64,000 nt of DNA from Symsagittifera roscoffensis. Its lineage: Eukaryota; Xenacoelomorpha; Acoela; Convolutidae. The stretch spans positions 1 to 64,000 of the forward strand of contig NW_026971605.1 in assembly GCF_963678635.1 (NCBI RefSeq), written 5' to 3'. The notes under the pieces were generated by a model. That model made no database searches. It saw only the letters and a program-made list of their open reading frames with translations, and was not told the DNA's origin. Shown one piece after another: positions 10,668 through 21,380 of this stretch (the stretch's first letter is position 1; each line of letters opens with the position of its first letter). The position numbers and the translations under genes are program-made.

Positions 10668-13600
10668 TCAGCCTATATTTAAGTAATATTTCTTATGTAG
10701 ATATACTTGTATGTTCGTGTCAGAGAATATCACGTGTACAAGCGCGTACAATTCCCGAGGATGCAGTCTTCCTCTATTTGGATCGTACACTGGAAGCGAA
10801 AGCTCCTTCACGTCCATTTCCACAAGGAAGTCCCTCAGCCTCGTCAAAGACAAGACTAGATTTTCTGGGTCCACATGTTGCTTCTCTGTCGCCCTCGTTA
10901 CCAGGAAGCATAAGTACTTTCCCGGTATTTGCGACACCGCCGGGGGTAAGGCTGCTACGCCCCCTATCCCTGGTCTTTGCTTCCAAAGGAATTCCACGTT
11001 TTTATATTCCCTCTTAAAATCTGCCGCTAGCGCCGTCCTAAAACTCATGTCTGCGGTGATAGCTACCGCACATGTTCTGTTTGTGAGTATGAAATCACTG
11101 TCTGTTAGTATTATGTTACTAGAATATTCATTTGGTAAATTAAAATATGACTCAACTACCCTGCCTATGTCAGGTTTCTTAGGTTCTTCGCCTGTTTCTG
11201 CTTCTAAGTTTCCTGTCTCTCTTGCTATTCTCAATTTTTTTATTATCAAGTTTTCAGTGTGGGTAAGTCCTACCCCCACTCCCCGGACAAAAATATCCAT
11301 CGGCGTCCCCGTCGATCGCATACCGGGTATTAAGTCAAGATTAGAAGCTGGAATGAGAAGTTGTCCTTCCTGGGCAGCCCAGGAAGGATCATCTCGTTCG
11401 GTCTTAATGTATTTCGCGCTTTCGCGATCTACGTCTTGAATCGTAACGCTGGTCTTTTCAGGGTCTGATGTCATTTCGTTCAGCCACTCTAAGACACGCA
11501 GGTTTGTCAGGTCTTGTTCATTTGACTGCTGTTGCTCATCGTCGAACTCCACCTCGGGTTTCGACCAGTCGTCAACCCACTCATCGTTGTGATCATCGAC
11601 TATGTCAATGTCCTGTGACACTGTTATTTCCTCTAAACCCACTACTTCCTCCACTATTTTCTTTAGATCTATCCTATCCACTACAAAGTCGTCACCGTAA
11701 GGATTGTATTTCTTTCTTAGTCTCGTCCCGTCTTTCTGACGAGTCTGCATCGTGAACGGAAGATCTGGTTCCATGTTCTTGGGAACCTCTGTCTGTTCGG
11801 AATCCTGCCAATCTTCCTCTGCGTAGGGCAAGGTTTCATCGTCCGCTTCGATCTGTTCGTTTGGATCCAGGTCCAATGGTGTATCCGTACCTTCCTCTAC
11901 GACTTCGTTTCCATCGTTCTTCTCCCTGGTGCCTTTTTCATTGACCTCACAAGCAGGATCCATCATTAGATAATCCCCTTCTTCCATGTCTGCAGGTATA
12001 CACCAGTCTTCTGTCGATGGATTGTGTGGCTTGATGTTCTCGTAGTGGGCGGCTCGGCCAGTACTCAGTCTATAAAAGCGTCCCTCTTGGTGCACCTCTG
12101 TAATCATGAAGGGTCCCCTCCACTTCTTCAGAAGCTTTTTTGTCCCTTTCGGTGGTATAACGTTCTGAAATACCCATACGTAGTCTCCCACCGAGTAAGC
12201 CTTTGCACCAGCTGCTTTCTTGTCGAATCTTTTCCTCTGCCTTGCCTGTGCCTGCTGAGTGTTTCGTCTACACAAGTCGTTCAACTCCTGTTGGCGTCTG
12301 ATCACATCCCTCACGTAGACCTGTGGGGATGTTTTCTTTCCCTCATACTCTGGGTAGAAGAATGTCAAGGGTAAAGATTTCTCGTGTCCCGTCAGCATCA
12401 TGTGTGGACTGACTCCAGTGGTGGAGTGTTGCGTGCTATTATAAGCTCCCATCACCTGTGGAAGGTATCTGTCCCAATCGGTCATATACCTGGAACAGTA
12501 TACTCTCAGCATCGATACTAACGTCCTATTCTGTCTTTCCACTAAGCCATTCGTCTGAGGGTGGTATGTCGTGGAGTGAGCCTGAGCGACCTGTGACCGT
12601 CTCATAAGCTCTTTCGTAAGCTCGCCTACGAAAGCCGTTCCATTGTCCGATTGAAACGTCATTGGACATCCGTGTCTTGCTATCCACGTATTGATCAGGT
12701 GGTCGCATGTCTCTTCCGCCGAGGCAGTTATGCAGGGCACGGCCTCTGCATACTTCGTGAAGTGATCTATCATGACCAAGACTTGGTTGTAACCGCTGTC
12801 TGTCATGCATATCTTCTGGTGATCTATCTGCACCACCTCGTTGAATTCAGACGACTCAATTGATTGTAAAGGAAATCGCAACTTCCTAGGATCCTTGACC
12901 TGTTGGCATGACAGACATGCTGTCACCCATTTCTCGCATGCCTTTTTCATCCCAGGCCACTCAAAGCGCTTCAGGATCCTCTGATACACTTTGTCGATCC
13001 CTTGATGGCCCATCTGATCATGCGACCTGAATAATAGTTCTGTCTGATAGAGTTGCGGCAACACTATCGCGTTATATTTGTATAAGACCTTGTCTTCTTT
13101 TCTTCTCCTGCAAGCCACAATCCCGTCCTTGTTCAGATATAATCTCCCCTCCTTCTGCATGAAGTATTGTCTCAGGATCCTATAGCTGTCTTCTTCCAGA
13201 TCACCTTTGTCAGGTGCACCGTTTTCTATCCACCTTTTTAGGTTGCTTGTCATGCGATCATTTCTCTGCGCCCTTAGAAGGTCCGAGAGTCTGTATCTCG
13301 CCTTCAAGTACGTCTTCATGACTCTCATCTGACTGTTCAGCTCGTTGGGCTGATGTGTGTCTTCTTCCATCTTAACGCACCAAATCTTCGCCAACGGTTG
13401 TGTTTCTTGTTGAAACGGCTGAAGATCAGTCCTGACTACCTCTTTCTGCGGCAACAGGCTTATCGAACGTTTCGATACCGCTATCGTTTCTAAGTCATCC
13501 GCTGCGTTGTCAAAGACTCTTTCGCTTGGTATTAGGTAGCGATCACTGTCAGGATCCTGGTACACCTCTCTGTCCAGGTTTCTCGCCCGAGTTCCCACTA

Positions 13601-16600
13601 GTAGCGTGTGTATCGCCAGTTCTGACAGTTCTGATCCCGAGGTCGAGTCCCTGTCTGAATAGGTGTTCATTCTCGAGCTTTCTGACTTATCATCCGTCGA
13701 AGGTGTTGTGCTGGAGACTGCACGCTCCTCCAGATCATGTCCGTATTTCCTTCGCATCCATCTGAACTCCCCGTACAAAACTTTGTTCTCTAGGTCCTGT
13801 TTCTCATCAGGAATTTTCTCGTCTATCTCGGACTCCCCGGACAAATTCACTTGTCCCGGGTGTTGATCTTGTGATTGCTGGTTTTTCTCCTCATCCTTCT
13901 CCCCGGACAAATAGTCTTGCAGCAGATTTTGTTCTACCTCTTCACCCTCTTTTTCCCGGTCTACAAAGGTGACGGTTTTCTTTCGCTTGCTGCTCCCCTG
14001 TTCTTTCCGTCCGTAAGAAGTACTGGTTAAAATCTCTTGGGGTATTGAGGATACTAGTTGCTGAACTATTGTCCTACAATCCCTCTTGTTCTCCTCGTGC
14101 TGTTGTCTGGACGGCATGATCTTCACTTTCTTACTGACTGTTAGCGATGCCACTGCTGCTGTCCACTCGGGGTCATCTCTGGTCACTTCTCTTTCTAACA
14201 ATCCACCCAGCATCCGCATTACTTGTGGTGTGACTTGCACCGTTTTATCCAATAATGAGAGGCTGTTTATATTCATGCGAGAGAGTTCTTGCTGGACCAG
14301 GTTCGAGCGCAGCAACAAATCTAAGGGGACTGGATCCTCCTTGGACAGGATCTTTATCTCAGCTGCTTTCTCTACAGGTAACTCAGGATGCCCTGGAATT
14401 GGATGTCCAGACTTATCCAACCATCTCGTTAAGGGAAGCGCTTCATAAGTTTCTTTGTCCAGAAACGAGAATCCCTCCTTTACTTCCGCCTGATTGGCCT
14501 GCTTCTGCTCCAATCTTTCATAGAACTCAGTTTTCTTGCTGAGACTGTCAGCATTCTGATGTTTATCACGCATCCTATGTTCGATTATCATATGGTAGCC
14601 GTCCAATCTGACTATCCATCTACCAATATAACTCTGATCCATCGAGTAGGTCTTCAACCAGGATAACGCTCTGTTGTCCACGCGTAACTTGAAGGGAGCG
14701 CTCCCCAAGTATGCACGGTACTTTTCCACGAAGGTGACTACTGCAAACATTTCTGCTTTCGGTGCGCCATATTTCATCTCTGTGTCACTCAAGACCTTGC
14801 TGCCGTATGCAATGGGACGGAGGACTGTTCTTCCGTTCCATTCTTGCTCTTGATGCAATATTCCTGAGATGGCCACCACCGATGCGTCTGTGTCAAGAAC
14901 ATACATGCCCTTTTCTGTAGGCATGCCCAGCACTGGCGCTTCGCACAGTTCCCGCTTTATGTTCTCGAAAGCAACTTGTGCCTCATCGTTCCATTCGAAC
15001 TTTTTCCCTTTGTTGCGCATCAGCTTCTGCATCGGGTACACCTTGTCCGCGTATCCTTTTATGAATTCTCGGTAGTAATTGGCAAACCCTAGGAAGCTCA
15101 TGAGCTGTGTGTCCGTTCTAGGAGCTTTCCATGTCAACACTCCTTCCACTGCGTCCGGATCTGGCCTCACACCATGCCTGTCCACCATTCTTCCCAGGTA
15201 CTTGATCGAATCCCTAAGGATTTCACATTTCGATGGTTTGCATTTCAAGCCTGCTCTTTTCATACATCCGAAGACCTCATCGAGCCGATCAATGTGATCC
15301 TCTAGGCTCGGTGTCGCTATGACTACATCATCCACGTAGCACATCAAGAGGTTCCCGTACTTTTTGGTCACTCCTGTCAAAGCCTGAGCCATCAGCCTTT
15401 GAAAAGTTGCTGTCGCATTGCACAAGCCGAAGGGCATCCTCTTCCACTGGTACAACCCCAATTCGCACGCGAATCCGGTTTTCTCCCTGTCCTTCTTTCG
15501 CAGAGGAACCTGCCAGAAGGCAGAACCCAAGTCCAATGTGGTGAAGAACTTTGCATCACCAAGTTTGGATAGGCTCTCGTCTATTCGCGGTATCGGGTAC
15601 GCATCTTTAATCGTTACCGCGTTCAAGTAACGAAAGTCGCAACAAAATCTAAGCTGCCCCCCTTTCTTTTTCGCCATTACTACTCCGCAAGCCCATGGTG
15701 ATTTCGAGGGTTCTATCATGTCGTATTCAAGCAACATTTCTATTTCCGCTCGGCACGCTTCCGATTTATGTGGCGTCATTCGCCTTGCGCCTTCCCTATG
15801 GGGAACGGCGCCCTCTTCTAGTTCGATTTCGTGTTCGACGAAATTACAGCAACCGATGTCCGCCTTATGTTTTGAAAATACTTCGGCGTTCCGATCTAGG
15901 AGGTCCCGCAATTTTTCAAAATCTCCCTCACCTATTTTTCCTTTTAAATGTTCTATTTCTGGCAAAACCGGTTTGTCAGAATCTAGTTCATATGACGAGG
16001 GACGTTCCGGAAAATTCGAGCAGCTTGATAAGCCGTCGTCCGTTTCGGATTTCATTGAAAACAATTTACGAATAGATTTTAATTCATCAATCCTCTTTAA
16101 AGTTTTATCTTTATTTGCATGATAAGGACAGTCTTTCACACTATATTTCTTCAAGTTTTGTGTCTCCTCATAGTCGGTCCTCATCGGCAATGCGTAACCA
16201 AGCTTCTTTCCACGCTGGATTGAAACCGTGGTGTCCAGTGTGTTCAACAACACACTGACACACAGTCCGTTTCGCGTTACCGAGAAGCTCCGGCCTAAAA
16301 TCACCGAACTCTGACTATTTGGATTCGGTACTAAGCAAACCTGTTTACTATCACTTAACGAATTTAAATTTCTCATTCTAAAAATCGCTACTACAGCTTG
16401 TCCTGGTTGTAACTTTACTTTTCTATCCAAAAAAACTGCTACCTTATTTTCATCTGTTATTATCCTATTAACTGGTCTCTTAACATACTTTCGGTCCGGG
16501 TTTCTAATCCGTATTAGACCGTTGTTCAAGTCAATCATCACGTCAAAATTCCTGACAAAATCTCTGCCCAAGATGAATTGGTCGGCATCGTCCAGATTCT

Positions 16601-19600
16601 CTACCACCAGGAAGCTCATCCAAAGGTTCCGTCCTCCCATGTGAAGGACCGTCACCGGTGTTCTTCCGGCTATGTAGATAGCTCCTCGATTTGCAGCGGC
16701 TAGTCGGAGATTCGTAGGAATCAGATCTTCCCGCGTGAAGCCCATTCTCTCCCAGGTTTTTATCGGCATCACGCTCACCACCGCGCCTGTGTCCAGAAGC
16801 CCTGTGACTCCGATTTTTGTTCCGTTGGTGTCAAGCAGGTGTGCTGTCACATCTGCTTCATATCCAATATGTACCGCGTCTTGTTCCATCATGGCGTCAT
16901 GGCCTATCCTGCGGACTTTGAGTTCCTCTTCACCCAAATAGATCTGCCCCATTTGGTCATCATCTGTTGTTATGTAAGTCCTGGTGTAGATGCTGATTCC
17001 ATCCACGTTCAGCATTATTTGATACGGCCCATAGACCTCCAAGTAGCGTCCATGAAGTTTCTTCATGCGAGGGCCACCCGTCGTTAGTAGTGCTCGCACA
17101 GCTCTCGACTCAGTGCGTGGCTCCACCTGCCTCAGATAATCTGCATATGAGTCCAAATGCATTAAAGTGAACTCTGATGGTTCACTCAAATTTCTTATTA
17201 CCTGGTGTCCAGCCACTGAGATTATCGACTGTATCTTCTTTCCTTGCGGCGCCATGCCGAACCTCTTCCCGGAGATCACTTTAAGTTTCATATCTAAACT
17301 GCTTGGTGTTTTCGTCTCCTCGAACTCCGTTGCTTCGAAGGTATTCAGTTGCTCCTGAAGCTTTTCATTTTCCAGTTCAAGTTTCACTCTTTGTTCGATC
17401 TCTTTCGTCACCAGTTCCTGTTGTACTCTATTTAGAGCATCCTTTGCGGCTGCCTTATAATCGATCTTGAAGTCATCGGCCGCAGTTGCTGGTTCCGGTT
17501 CACATGCTTCTCCTGTTACCGCTTGCATTTTCTTTGCCGCCAGCTCTTGAGGTTTGTCCTTTCTGCGTGCCTCTGCTTCGTTTAAAAGTCGAGCCTTGCT
17601 CGCTTTCACTCCTGATAAAGCTTCTTCATGCCTTGGATGCTTGATGTCTGCCACTGCATCCCAGAATTGTGGACAGTCTGATTTAAAATGACCTTCCAAG
17701 TTGCAAAAGAAACATCTCGGGCCGAATTTCGCAATTACTCCTCTCATGAAATCCTCATGTTCCAACTCTGACGCATCTTCGTCCTCGAGGCTAAAGCCTA
17801 TTGCTTTCATGCCTTGTTTATAAGCTGGGCATGCTGACACATGATGGTCTGTTGAACTACAATTAGCACAAGAGCGTCTCTTGTCCATATCGTCCCTCGG
17901 TTTGTACCAATTGTTCCCTTGGTTCGCTGGTCCGTTGTTAAAATTGCCATAATTGTTCTTGTAATATCCAGATCTCGAAGGAGGTTTCAGCAATAGATAC
18001 TCTTTCGATTTGAGTCTCAACTCCTCCGGTGTTGGCGCATTAGTTGATAGTGGTGTGTAATGCGTTGCTAGCATCGTACGAAGTTCATCGTTTTTCACAC
18101 CATCGATGAATTTTGAGGCTACGGCCAGGTTCATCCTTCGATTTGACTCATCCGGTTGGCTGCGTCTTCTCAGCATTTCCAAATCATCGAGAAACTTGTC
18201 TATAGTTTCATCTTCCCGCTGCCTCCGTTTCTCGAAGCGCATCATCGCCTGGTGCCCCTGCACCCCTGATCCGAAACGGTTCAATAAGATTTCGAAGATT
18301 TTTTCAGCAGTGTCACGTTGATACTGTTTCTTGGCCATGACACAGTTCAGGGCTGTCCCTTCTAAGTTGCTGGTGAGCGCGCTGCATTCCTGTCTCTCAG
18401 ACAAGTCTTCTTCCTCGAAATGCAGCTTCGTTACCTCTATCCAGGTATCAATACAGCCATCAGATTCGTCTTTGTAGCATCTTGGTTTCTTAAAGACTCT
18501 TCTGGACTTTTCACTGCGTTCATTGGTTCTAGATAACCTCGTCAGGAACGTCTCCAAAGACCTGTTCAGGGGTTCAAATGCTGTGGCCATTGCCGTAGCA
18601 TCCCTTGAGTGTCCCGCCTGAGTGTCCTCACACCTTGTCGAAGGCTCTGTGTGCGGTACATCCCTACAATCCGAATCACCATGAGCGTTTCCCGCTTGGC
18701 CCATGTGACTCCTCCTCGGGCTTGTATGCCCCATGTTGCCAGAATCGCTTCTCCCGGTCGCATGTGTGCTTCGCGTTGGTCGTTCGTTCGAGGTTTGTCT
18801 GTTCCCCGTTGAACTTGCTCTACTGTTCGGGCCCCATGCTGTATTACCCCTTGTGGCATAGCCTGATGAACTGCCCCTGCCTCTAGTGGATCCATTTGTC
18901 TTCCTCCTTTGATGTTCATTGAAGTTCACCCTCGGTTCCCTGCCGGGACCTCCCGAGTTCGGCTCTCCTTCTTTTGGTCCACTCTTGCTGCTTAGTAGCC
19001 CGTCCAACCTATCCATGATAGCCTGCGTTCGCCTCTCCATCATCGCGTCTATCTTTGTGTCAAGAGACCCAAGAGACTGCTCTTGCTGAATTCTTAACTT
19101 CTCCATGTCGGCTCTTAAGCGTAACTCCCTCTGTTCCGCCTCTCTTGTCATTCGCGACAAGTTCCTCGTCATATGTTCGTCTGTTCTTTCTTTCAAGCGT
19201 TTTTCGCTTCTGTCAACTTCTTGTCTGTTGCGGTTTATTTCTTCCCGCAGACTTTCTCTTTCAATGTGAACTGCTCTTTCCAGTTCACTCATCCTTATCG
19301 ACATCTGTTCATTTTGTTCTCCTAAACTGCCCACTATGTTGTTTAAGGCTTCCTCTAGTGCCGCCCCGTTATCCATGAGTGGCGTCACATGTGGTGGTGT
19401 AACTCTGTCGGTCCCAGGTAGCTTCGTGCTGGTAGAGATCCGGAACTTGACTCTCTGTCTTGACGTTTTATCATTATCTATTTCAGGATCCGCTAACGCG
19501 TTGCCTAGCCCTCCGGTTCTACTCTCTCCAGTTTGTGGCTCTGAACTTGTCCTAATCGCGAAGTCTTTTGACTGGCCTGGTGTGTTTGCCTCTTTGCTTA

Positions 19601-20270
19601 TCGTTGTCACTACACCAAATTTATCCATAGTTCCAGTCTCTCTTCCGACGTGTGCCTCACTCTCCTGGATCGAACTATTGAGACTGACTTGAGATCCAAA
19701 GTCACCTTGCTCCTCTTCATCCTCTTCCTCCTGGGACTCCCCATCGTTTCCTGCTCCTCCTCCCATGCTGAATGGAAAGATGTTTCCGAAGGTGTTCTTC
19801 ATTCTTTCTGAGAACGATGATGAGGTTGTTTGTTTTCCAGTTCCGCTTGCCATCATAGTGTTGTCTGTCGGAGATCTTCTAGTTGCCGTTACTTCAGTTG
19901 AGATGTCGGACAGTTCCGACATCTCCTCTCGATCCAACGTCCCGGTGGAAGTGGCAAAATCATGGCCTTGTTCTACCGGAGTAGATTCACTCGCCAGCCT
20001 TCTGCCTCTCCCTTCCAGTCCATTTACTCCCTGGTTGTCGTTCATGGTATGGTCCGTATTGACCTCCACTTCTAACAGTTCTCTTCGCTCTTCTGAGGTC
20101 TTTTGACTTCTCGTTTCAACCATTCTGCCTGAAACCGTCCCCTTTTTATCGGACCGGGTTCGCTTGATCCAATCCACAAAAGGATCGATCATCGTTTTTC
20201 TTTGCTTTTCAGGTATGAATTTCCTAGAGCTATTACCTCGTTTTGGTATCCTTGACTTGTCTAAACTCAT
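10668..20270 (-). CDS. Gag-Pol polyprotein, 3200 aa, with macro-domain-like C-terminus
   Basis: One uninterrupted ORF starts at ATG 20270 (MSLDKSRIPKRG). Visible parts: acidic and coiled-coil Gag N-terminus (about 150-430, with a charged helix around 320-430); two CX2CX4HX4C zinc knuckles near 800 and 851; aspartic protease LLDTGA near 1160; reverse transcriptase with YVDD near 1645; RNase H (TDAS near 1794); a linker of roughly 460 residues; integrase HHCC zinc finger (near 2413) and DDE core (QIDH about 2480, QSDNG about 2541, E in GLVERQN about 2575); a GPF-type module (RGPFMI) near 2720; an acidic spacer; and, from about 3060 to 3200, a segment resembling OARD1/TARG1 macro domains. No frameshift separates Gag and Pol. 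All core catalytic motifs look intact, so the element may be active. Confidence 0.9.
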   Translation of the reverse strand: MSLDKSRIPKRGNSSRKFIPEKQRKTMIDPFVDWIKRTRSDKKGTVSGRMVETRSQKTSEERRELLEVEVNTDHTMNDNQGVNGLEGRGRRLASESTPVEQGHDFATSTGTLDREEMSELSDISTEVTATRRSPTDNTMMASGTGKQTTSSSFSERMKNTFGNIFPFSMGGGAGNDGESQEEEDEEEQGDFGSQVSLNSSIQESEAHVGRETGTMDKFGVVTTISKEANTPGQSKDFAIRTSSEPQTGESRTGGLGNALADPEIDNDKTSRQRVKFRISTSTKLPGTDRVTPPHVTPLMDNGAALEEALNNIVGSLGEQNEQMSIRMSELERAVHIERESLREEINRNRQEVDRSEKRLKERTDEHMTRNLSRMTREAEQRELRLRADMEKLRIQQEQSLGSLDTKIDAMMERRTQAIMDRLDGLLSSKSGPKEGEPNSGGPGREPRVNFNEHQRRKTNGSTRGRGSSSGYATRGNTAWGPNSRASSTGNRQTSNERPTRSTHATGRSDSGNMGHTSPRRSHMGQAGNAHGDSDCRDVPHTEPSTRCEDTQAGHSRDATAMATAFEPLNRSLETFLTRLSRTNERSEKSRRVFKKPRCYKDESDGCIDTWIEVTKLHFEEEDLSERQECSALTSNLEGTALNCVMAKKQYQRDTAEKIFEILLNRFGSGVQGHQAMMRFEKRRQREDETIDKFLDDLEMLRRRSQPDESNRRMNLAVASKFIDGVKNDELRTMLATHYTPLSTNAPTPEELRLKSKEYLLLKPPSRSGYYKNNYGNFNNGPANQGNNWYKPRDDMDKRRSCANCSSTDHHVSACPAYKQGMKAIGFSLEDEDASELEHEDFMRGVIAKFGPRCFFCNLEGHFKSDCPQFWDAVADIKHPRHEEALSGVKASKARLLNEAEARRKDKPQELAAKKMQAVTGEACEPEPATAADDFKIDYKAAAKDALNRVQQELVTKEIEQRVKLELENEKLQEQLNTFEATEFEETKTPSSLDMKLKVISGKRFGMAPQGKKIQSIISVAGHQVIRNLSEPSEFTLMHLDSYADYLRQVEPRTESRAVRALLTTGGPRMKKLHGRYLEVYGPYQIMLNVDGISIYTRTYITTDDDQMGQIYLGEEELKVRRIGHDAMMEQDAVHIGYEADVTAHLLDTNGTKIGVTGLLDTGAVVSVMPIKTWERMGFTREDLIPTNLRLAAANRGAIYIAGRTPVTVLHMGGRNLWMSFLVVENLDDADQFILGRDFVRNFDVMIDLNNGLIRIRNPDRKYVKRPVNRIITDENKVAVFLDRKVKLQPGQAVVAIFRMRNLNSLSDSKQVCLVPNPNSQSSVILGRSFSVTRNGLCVSVLLNTLDTTVSIQRGKKLGYALPMRTDYEETQNLKKYSVKDCPYHANKDKTLKRIDELKSIRKLFSMKSETDDGLSSCSNFPERPSSYELDSDKPVLPEIEHLKGKIGEGDFEKLRDLLDRNAEVFSKHKADIGCCNFVEHEIELEEGAVPHREGARRMTPHKSEACRAEIEMLLEYDMIEPSKSPWACGVVMAKKKGGQLRFCCDFRYLNAVTIKDAYPIPRIDESLSKLGDAKFFTTLDLGSAFWQVPLRKKDREKTGFACELGLYQWKRMPFGLCNATATFQRLMAQALTGVTKKYGNLLMCYVDDVVIATPSLEDHIDRLDEVFGCMKRAGLKCKPSKCEILRDSIKYLGRMVDRHGVRPDPDAVEGVLTWKAPRTDTQLMSFLGFANYYREFIKGYADKVYPMQKLMRNKGKKFEWNDEAQVAFENIKRELCEAPVLGMPTEKGMYVLDTDASVVAISGILHQEQEWNGRTVLRPIAYGSKVLSDTEMKYGAPKAEMFAVVTFVEKYRAYLGSAPFKLRVDNRALSWLKTYSMDQSYIGRWIVRLDGYHMIIEHRMRDKHQNADSLSKKTEFYERLEQKQANQAEVKEGFSFLDKETYEALPLTRWLDKSGHPIPGHPELPVEKAAEIKILSKEDPVPLDLLLRSNLVQQELSRMNINSLSLLDKTVQVTPQVMRMLGGLLEREVTRDDPEWTAAVASLTVSKKVKIMPSRQQHEENKRDCRTIVQQLVSSIPQEILTSTSYGRKEQGSSKRKKTVTFVDREKEGEEVEQNLLQDYLSGEKDEEKNQQSQDQHPGQVNLSGESEIDEKIPDEKQDLENKVLYGEFRWMRRKYGHDLEERAVSSTTPSTDDKSESSRMNTYSDRDSTSGSELSELAIHTLLVGTRARNLDREVYQDPDSDRYLIPSERVFDNAADDLETIAVSKRSISLLPQKEVVRTDLQPFQQETQPLAKIWCVKMEEDTHQPNELNSQMRVMKTYLKARYRLSDLLRAQRNDRMTSNLKRWIENGAPDKGDLEEDSYRILRQYFMQKEGRLYLNKDGIVACRRRKEDKVLYKYNAIVLPQLYQTELLFRSHDQMGHQGIDKVYQRILKRFEWPGMKKACEKWVTACLSCQQVKDPRKLRFPLQSIESSEFNEVVQIDHQKICMTDSGYNQVLVMIDHFTKYAEAVPCITASAEETCDHLINTWIARHGCPMTFQSDNGTAFVGELTKELMRRSQVAQAHSTTYHPQTNGLVERQNRTLVSMLRVYCSRYMTDWDRYLPQVMGAYNSTQHSTTGVSPHMMLTGHEKSLPLTFFYPEYEGKKTSPQVYVRDVIRRQQELNDLCRRNTQQAQARQRKRFDKKAAGAKAYSVGDYVWVFQNVIPPKGTKKLLKKWRGPFMITEVHQEGRFYRLSTGRAAHYENIKPHNPSTEDWCIPADMEEGDYLMMDPACEVNEKGTREKNDGNEVVEEGTDTPLDLDPNEQIEADDETLPYAEEDWQDSEQTEVPKNMEPDLPFTMQTRQKDGTRLRKKYNPYGDDFVVDRIDLKKIVEEVVGLEEITVSQDIDIVDDHNDEWVDDWSKPEVEFDDEQQQSNEQDLTNLRVLEWLNEMTSDPEKTSVTIQDVDRESAKYIKTERDDPSWAAQEGQLLIPASNLDLIPGMRSTGTPMDIFVRGVGVGLTHTENLIIKKLRIARETGNLEAETGEEPKKPDIGRVVESYFNLPNEYSSNIILTDSDFILTNRTCAVAITADMSFRTALAADFKREYKNVEFLWKQRPGIGGVAALPPAVSQIPGKYLCFLVTRATEKQHVDPENLVLSLTRLRDFLVEMDVKELSLPVYDPNRGRLHPRELYALVHVIFSDTNIQVYLHKKYYLNIG

Positions 20271-21049
20271 TCTTTATTTGTCACTTTCCTATGCCTACTC
20301 TTGACTCAATTGTTAGAGACCTTATAGTTTTATTAACAATAATAATGACACAACACAATAAATTTCACCAGATTCTATTAAATAGTGACCACGAATCCCT
20401 GTATGTTGTCAGATTACAGTTTGTATAAAATTTATTCACACTAGCCGATTATCGGTCCAAAGATCTGGAAACTAGCACAATATGATGTTATCAGTCAATT
20501 TAAAAGATAGTGTACTCACTACCCAATCAAGCTCAGTTTAGGTTGATTTAAAATCAAAAAACAAAAAAAATATATATTGACACAATATGAATGTATATAT
20601 AAAAAAAACGTATGTGTCTTGTACTCTTAGTCAGTCGCAGTACAACAGTCGAACCTGTCTTTTAAAGAAAAAGCTTTCCCTGCTTGGTGCTGCACCAAAC
20701 AGACAAAACTTTGAAGGCAGCAATTTTCTCAAGTGGGCGTCTATTGCACCCACCGAGTACTGTGTTACCTATCTGCCTTCGGACTGCCCGAGCTAGACCT
20801 ACTAAAGTCCTCAGGGCAGTCACTTTTCCCAAAAACGTATTATGTCCAATCCACACCAATGAACCACGTTCTCTTTAATTTAGACTTAGTGTCGCGAATA
20901 TCCGAGTTTGGACCTGTTTTGTATTAGTCTTGTTCTTATCGAAAGGCAAGTTACCAGCGCAGTCACTGATACCTAGCCTGTGTATTAATAACTTAATACT
21001 TCTCACTTTTTAGTCTTTCTTTCGTTCACCTAAGTCCTTAATAAAAAAA

Positions 21050-21380
21050 ATACCCCTCCGGATTGGCACAAATAGGACCCTTCCGGATTTGTCAGAATCT
21101 AGACCCCTCCGGATTTGGACCCCTCCGAGTTGGTTAATACTAGACCCCTCCGGATTTGGACCCCTCCGAATTAGCTCAAATAAGACCCCTCCGGATTCGG
21201 ATCCCTCTTGAAAAAACTTCGACCCCTCCGGATTGGGAGCCCTCCGATTTTGTAAAAGTAGCTTTTAGGAGATTTCCTTTTTTCAACCTATACCCCTCCG
21301 AATACGTTCTCCGATGCACTTATGCTGTTTTAATTAACTGGGAAGGGTATAGGGTCCTTTCCTAGACCCCTCCGGATTGA
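21050..21380. repeat. Cluster of CCCCTCCGGATT motifs
   Basis: About a dozen copies of a 12-14 base motif, ACCCCTCCGGATT with variants such as ACCCTTCCGGATT and ACCCCTCCGAATT, lie here with irregular 15-45 base spacing. Further copies occur near 21580, 21931, 22409, 22641 and 22671, and in the 3' region near 470. All in the leader face the same way. Clustering with irregular spacing resembles a protein-binding array rather than a simple tandem repeat. Confidence 0.8.

Larger units (their letters stand above)
7528..14712 (-). repeat. Proximal copy of 7185-bp tandem duplication
   Basis: This is the copy that remains joined to the intact Gag-Pol 5' half. At 14712 the sequence runs on into the rest of RNase H (...AAGTAT then GCACGG), whereas at the matching position 7527 it jumps to the polypurine tract. 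The region 7528-8925 repeats the 3' untranslated region with no added gene. Because the polypurine tract is repeated too, the element carries an internal as well as a terminal tract. Confidence 0.92.
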
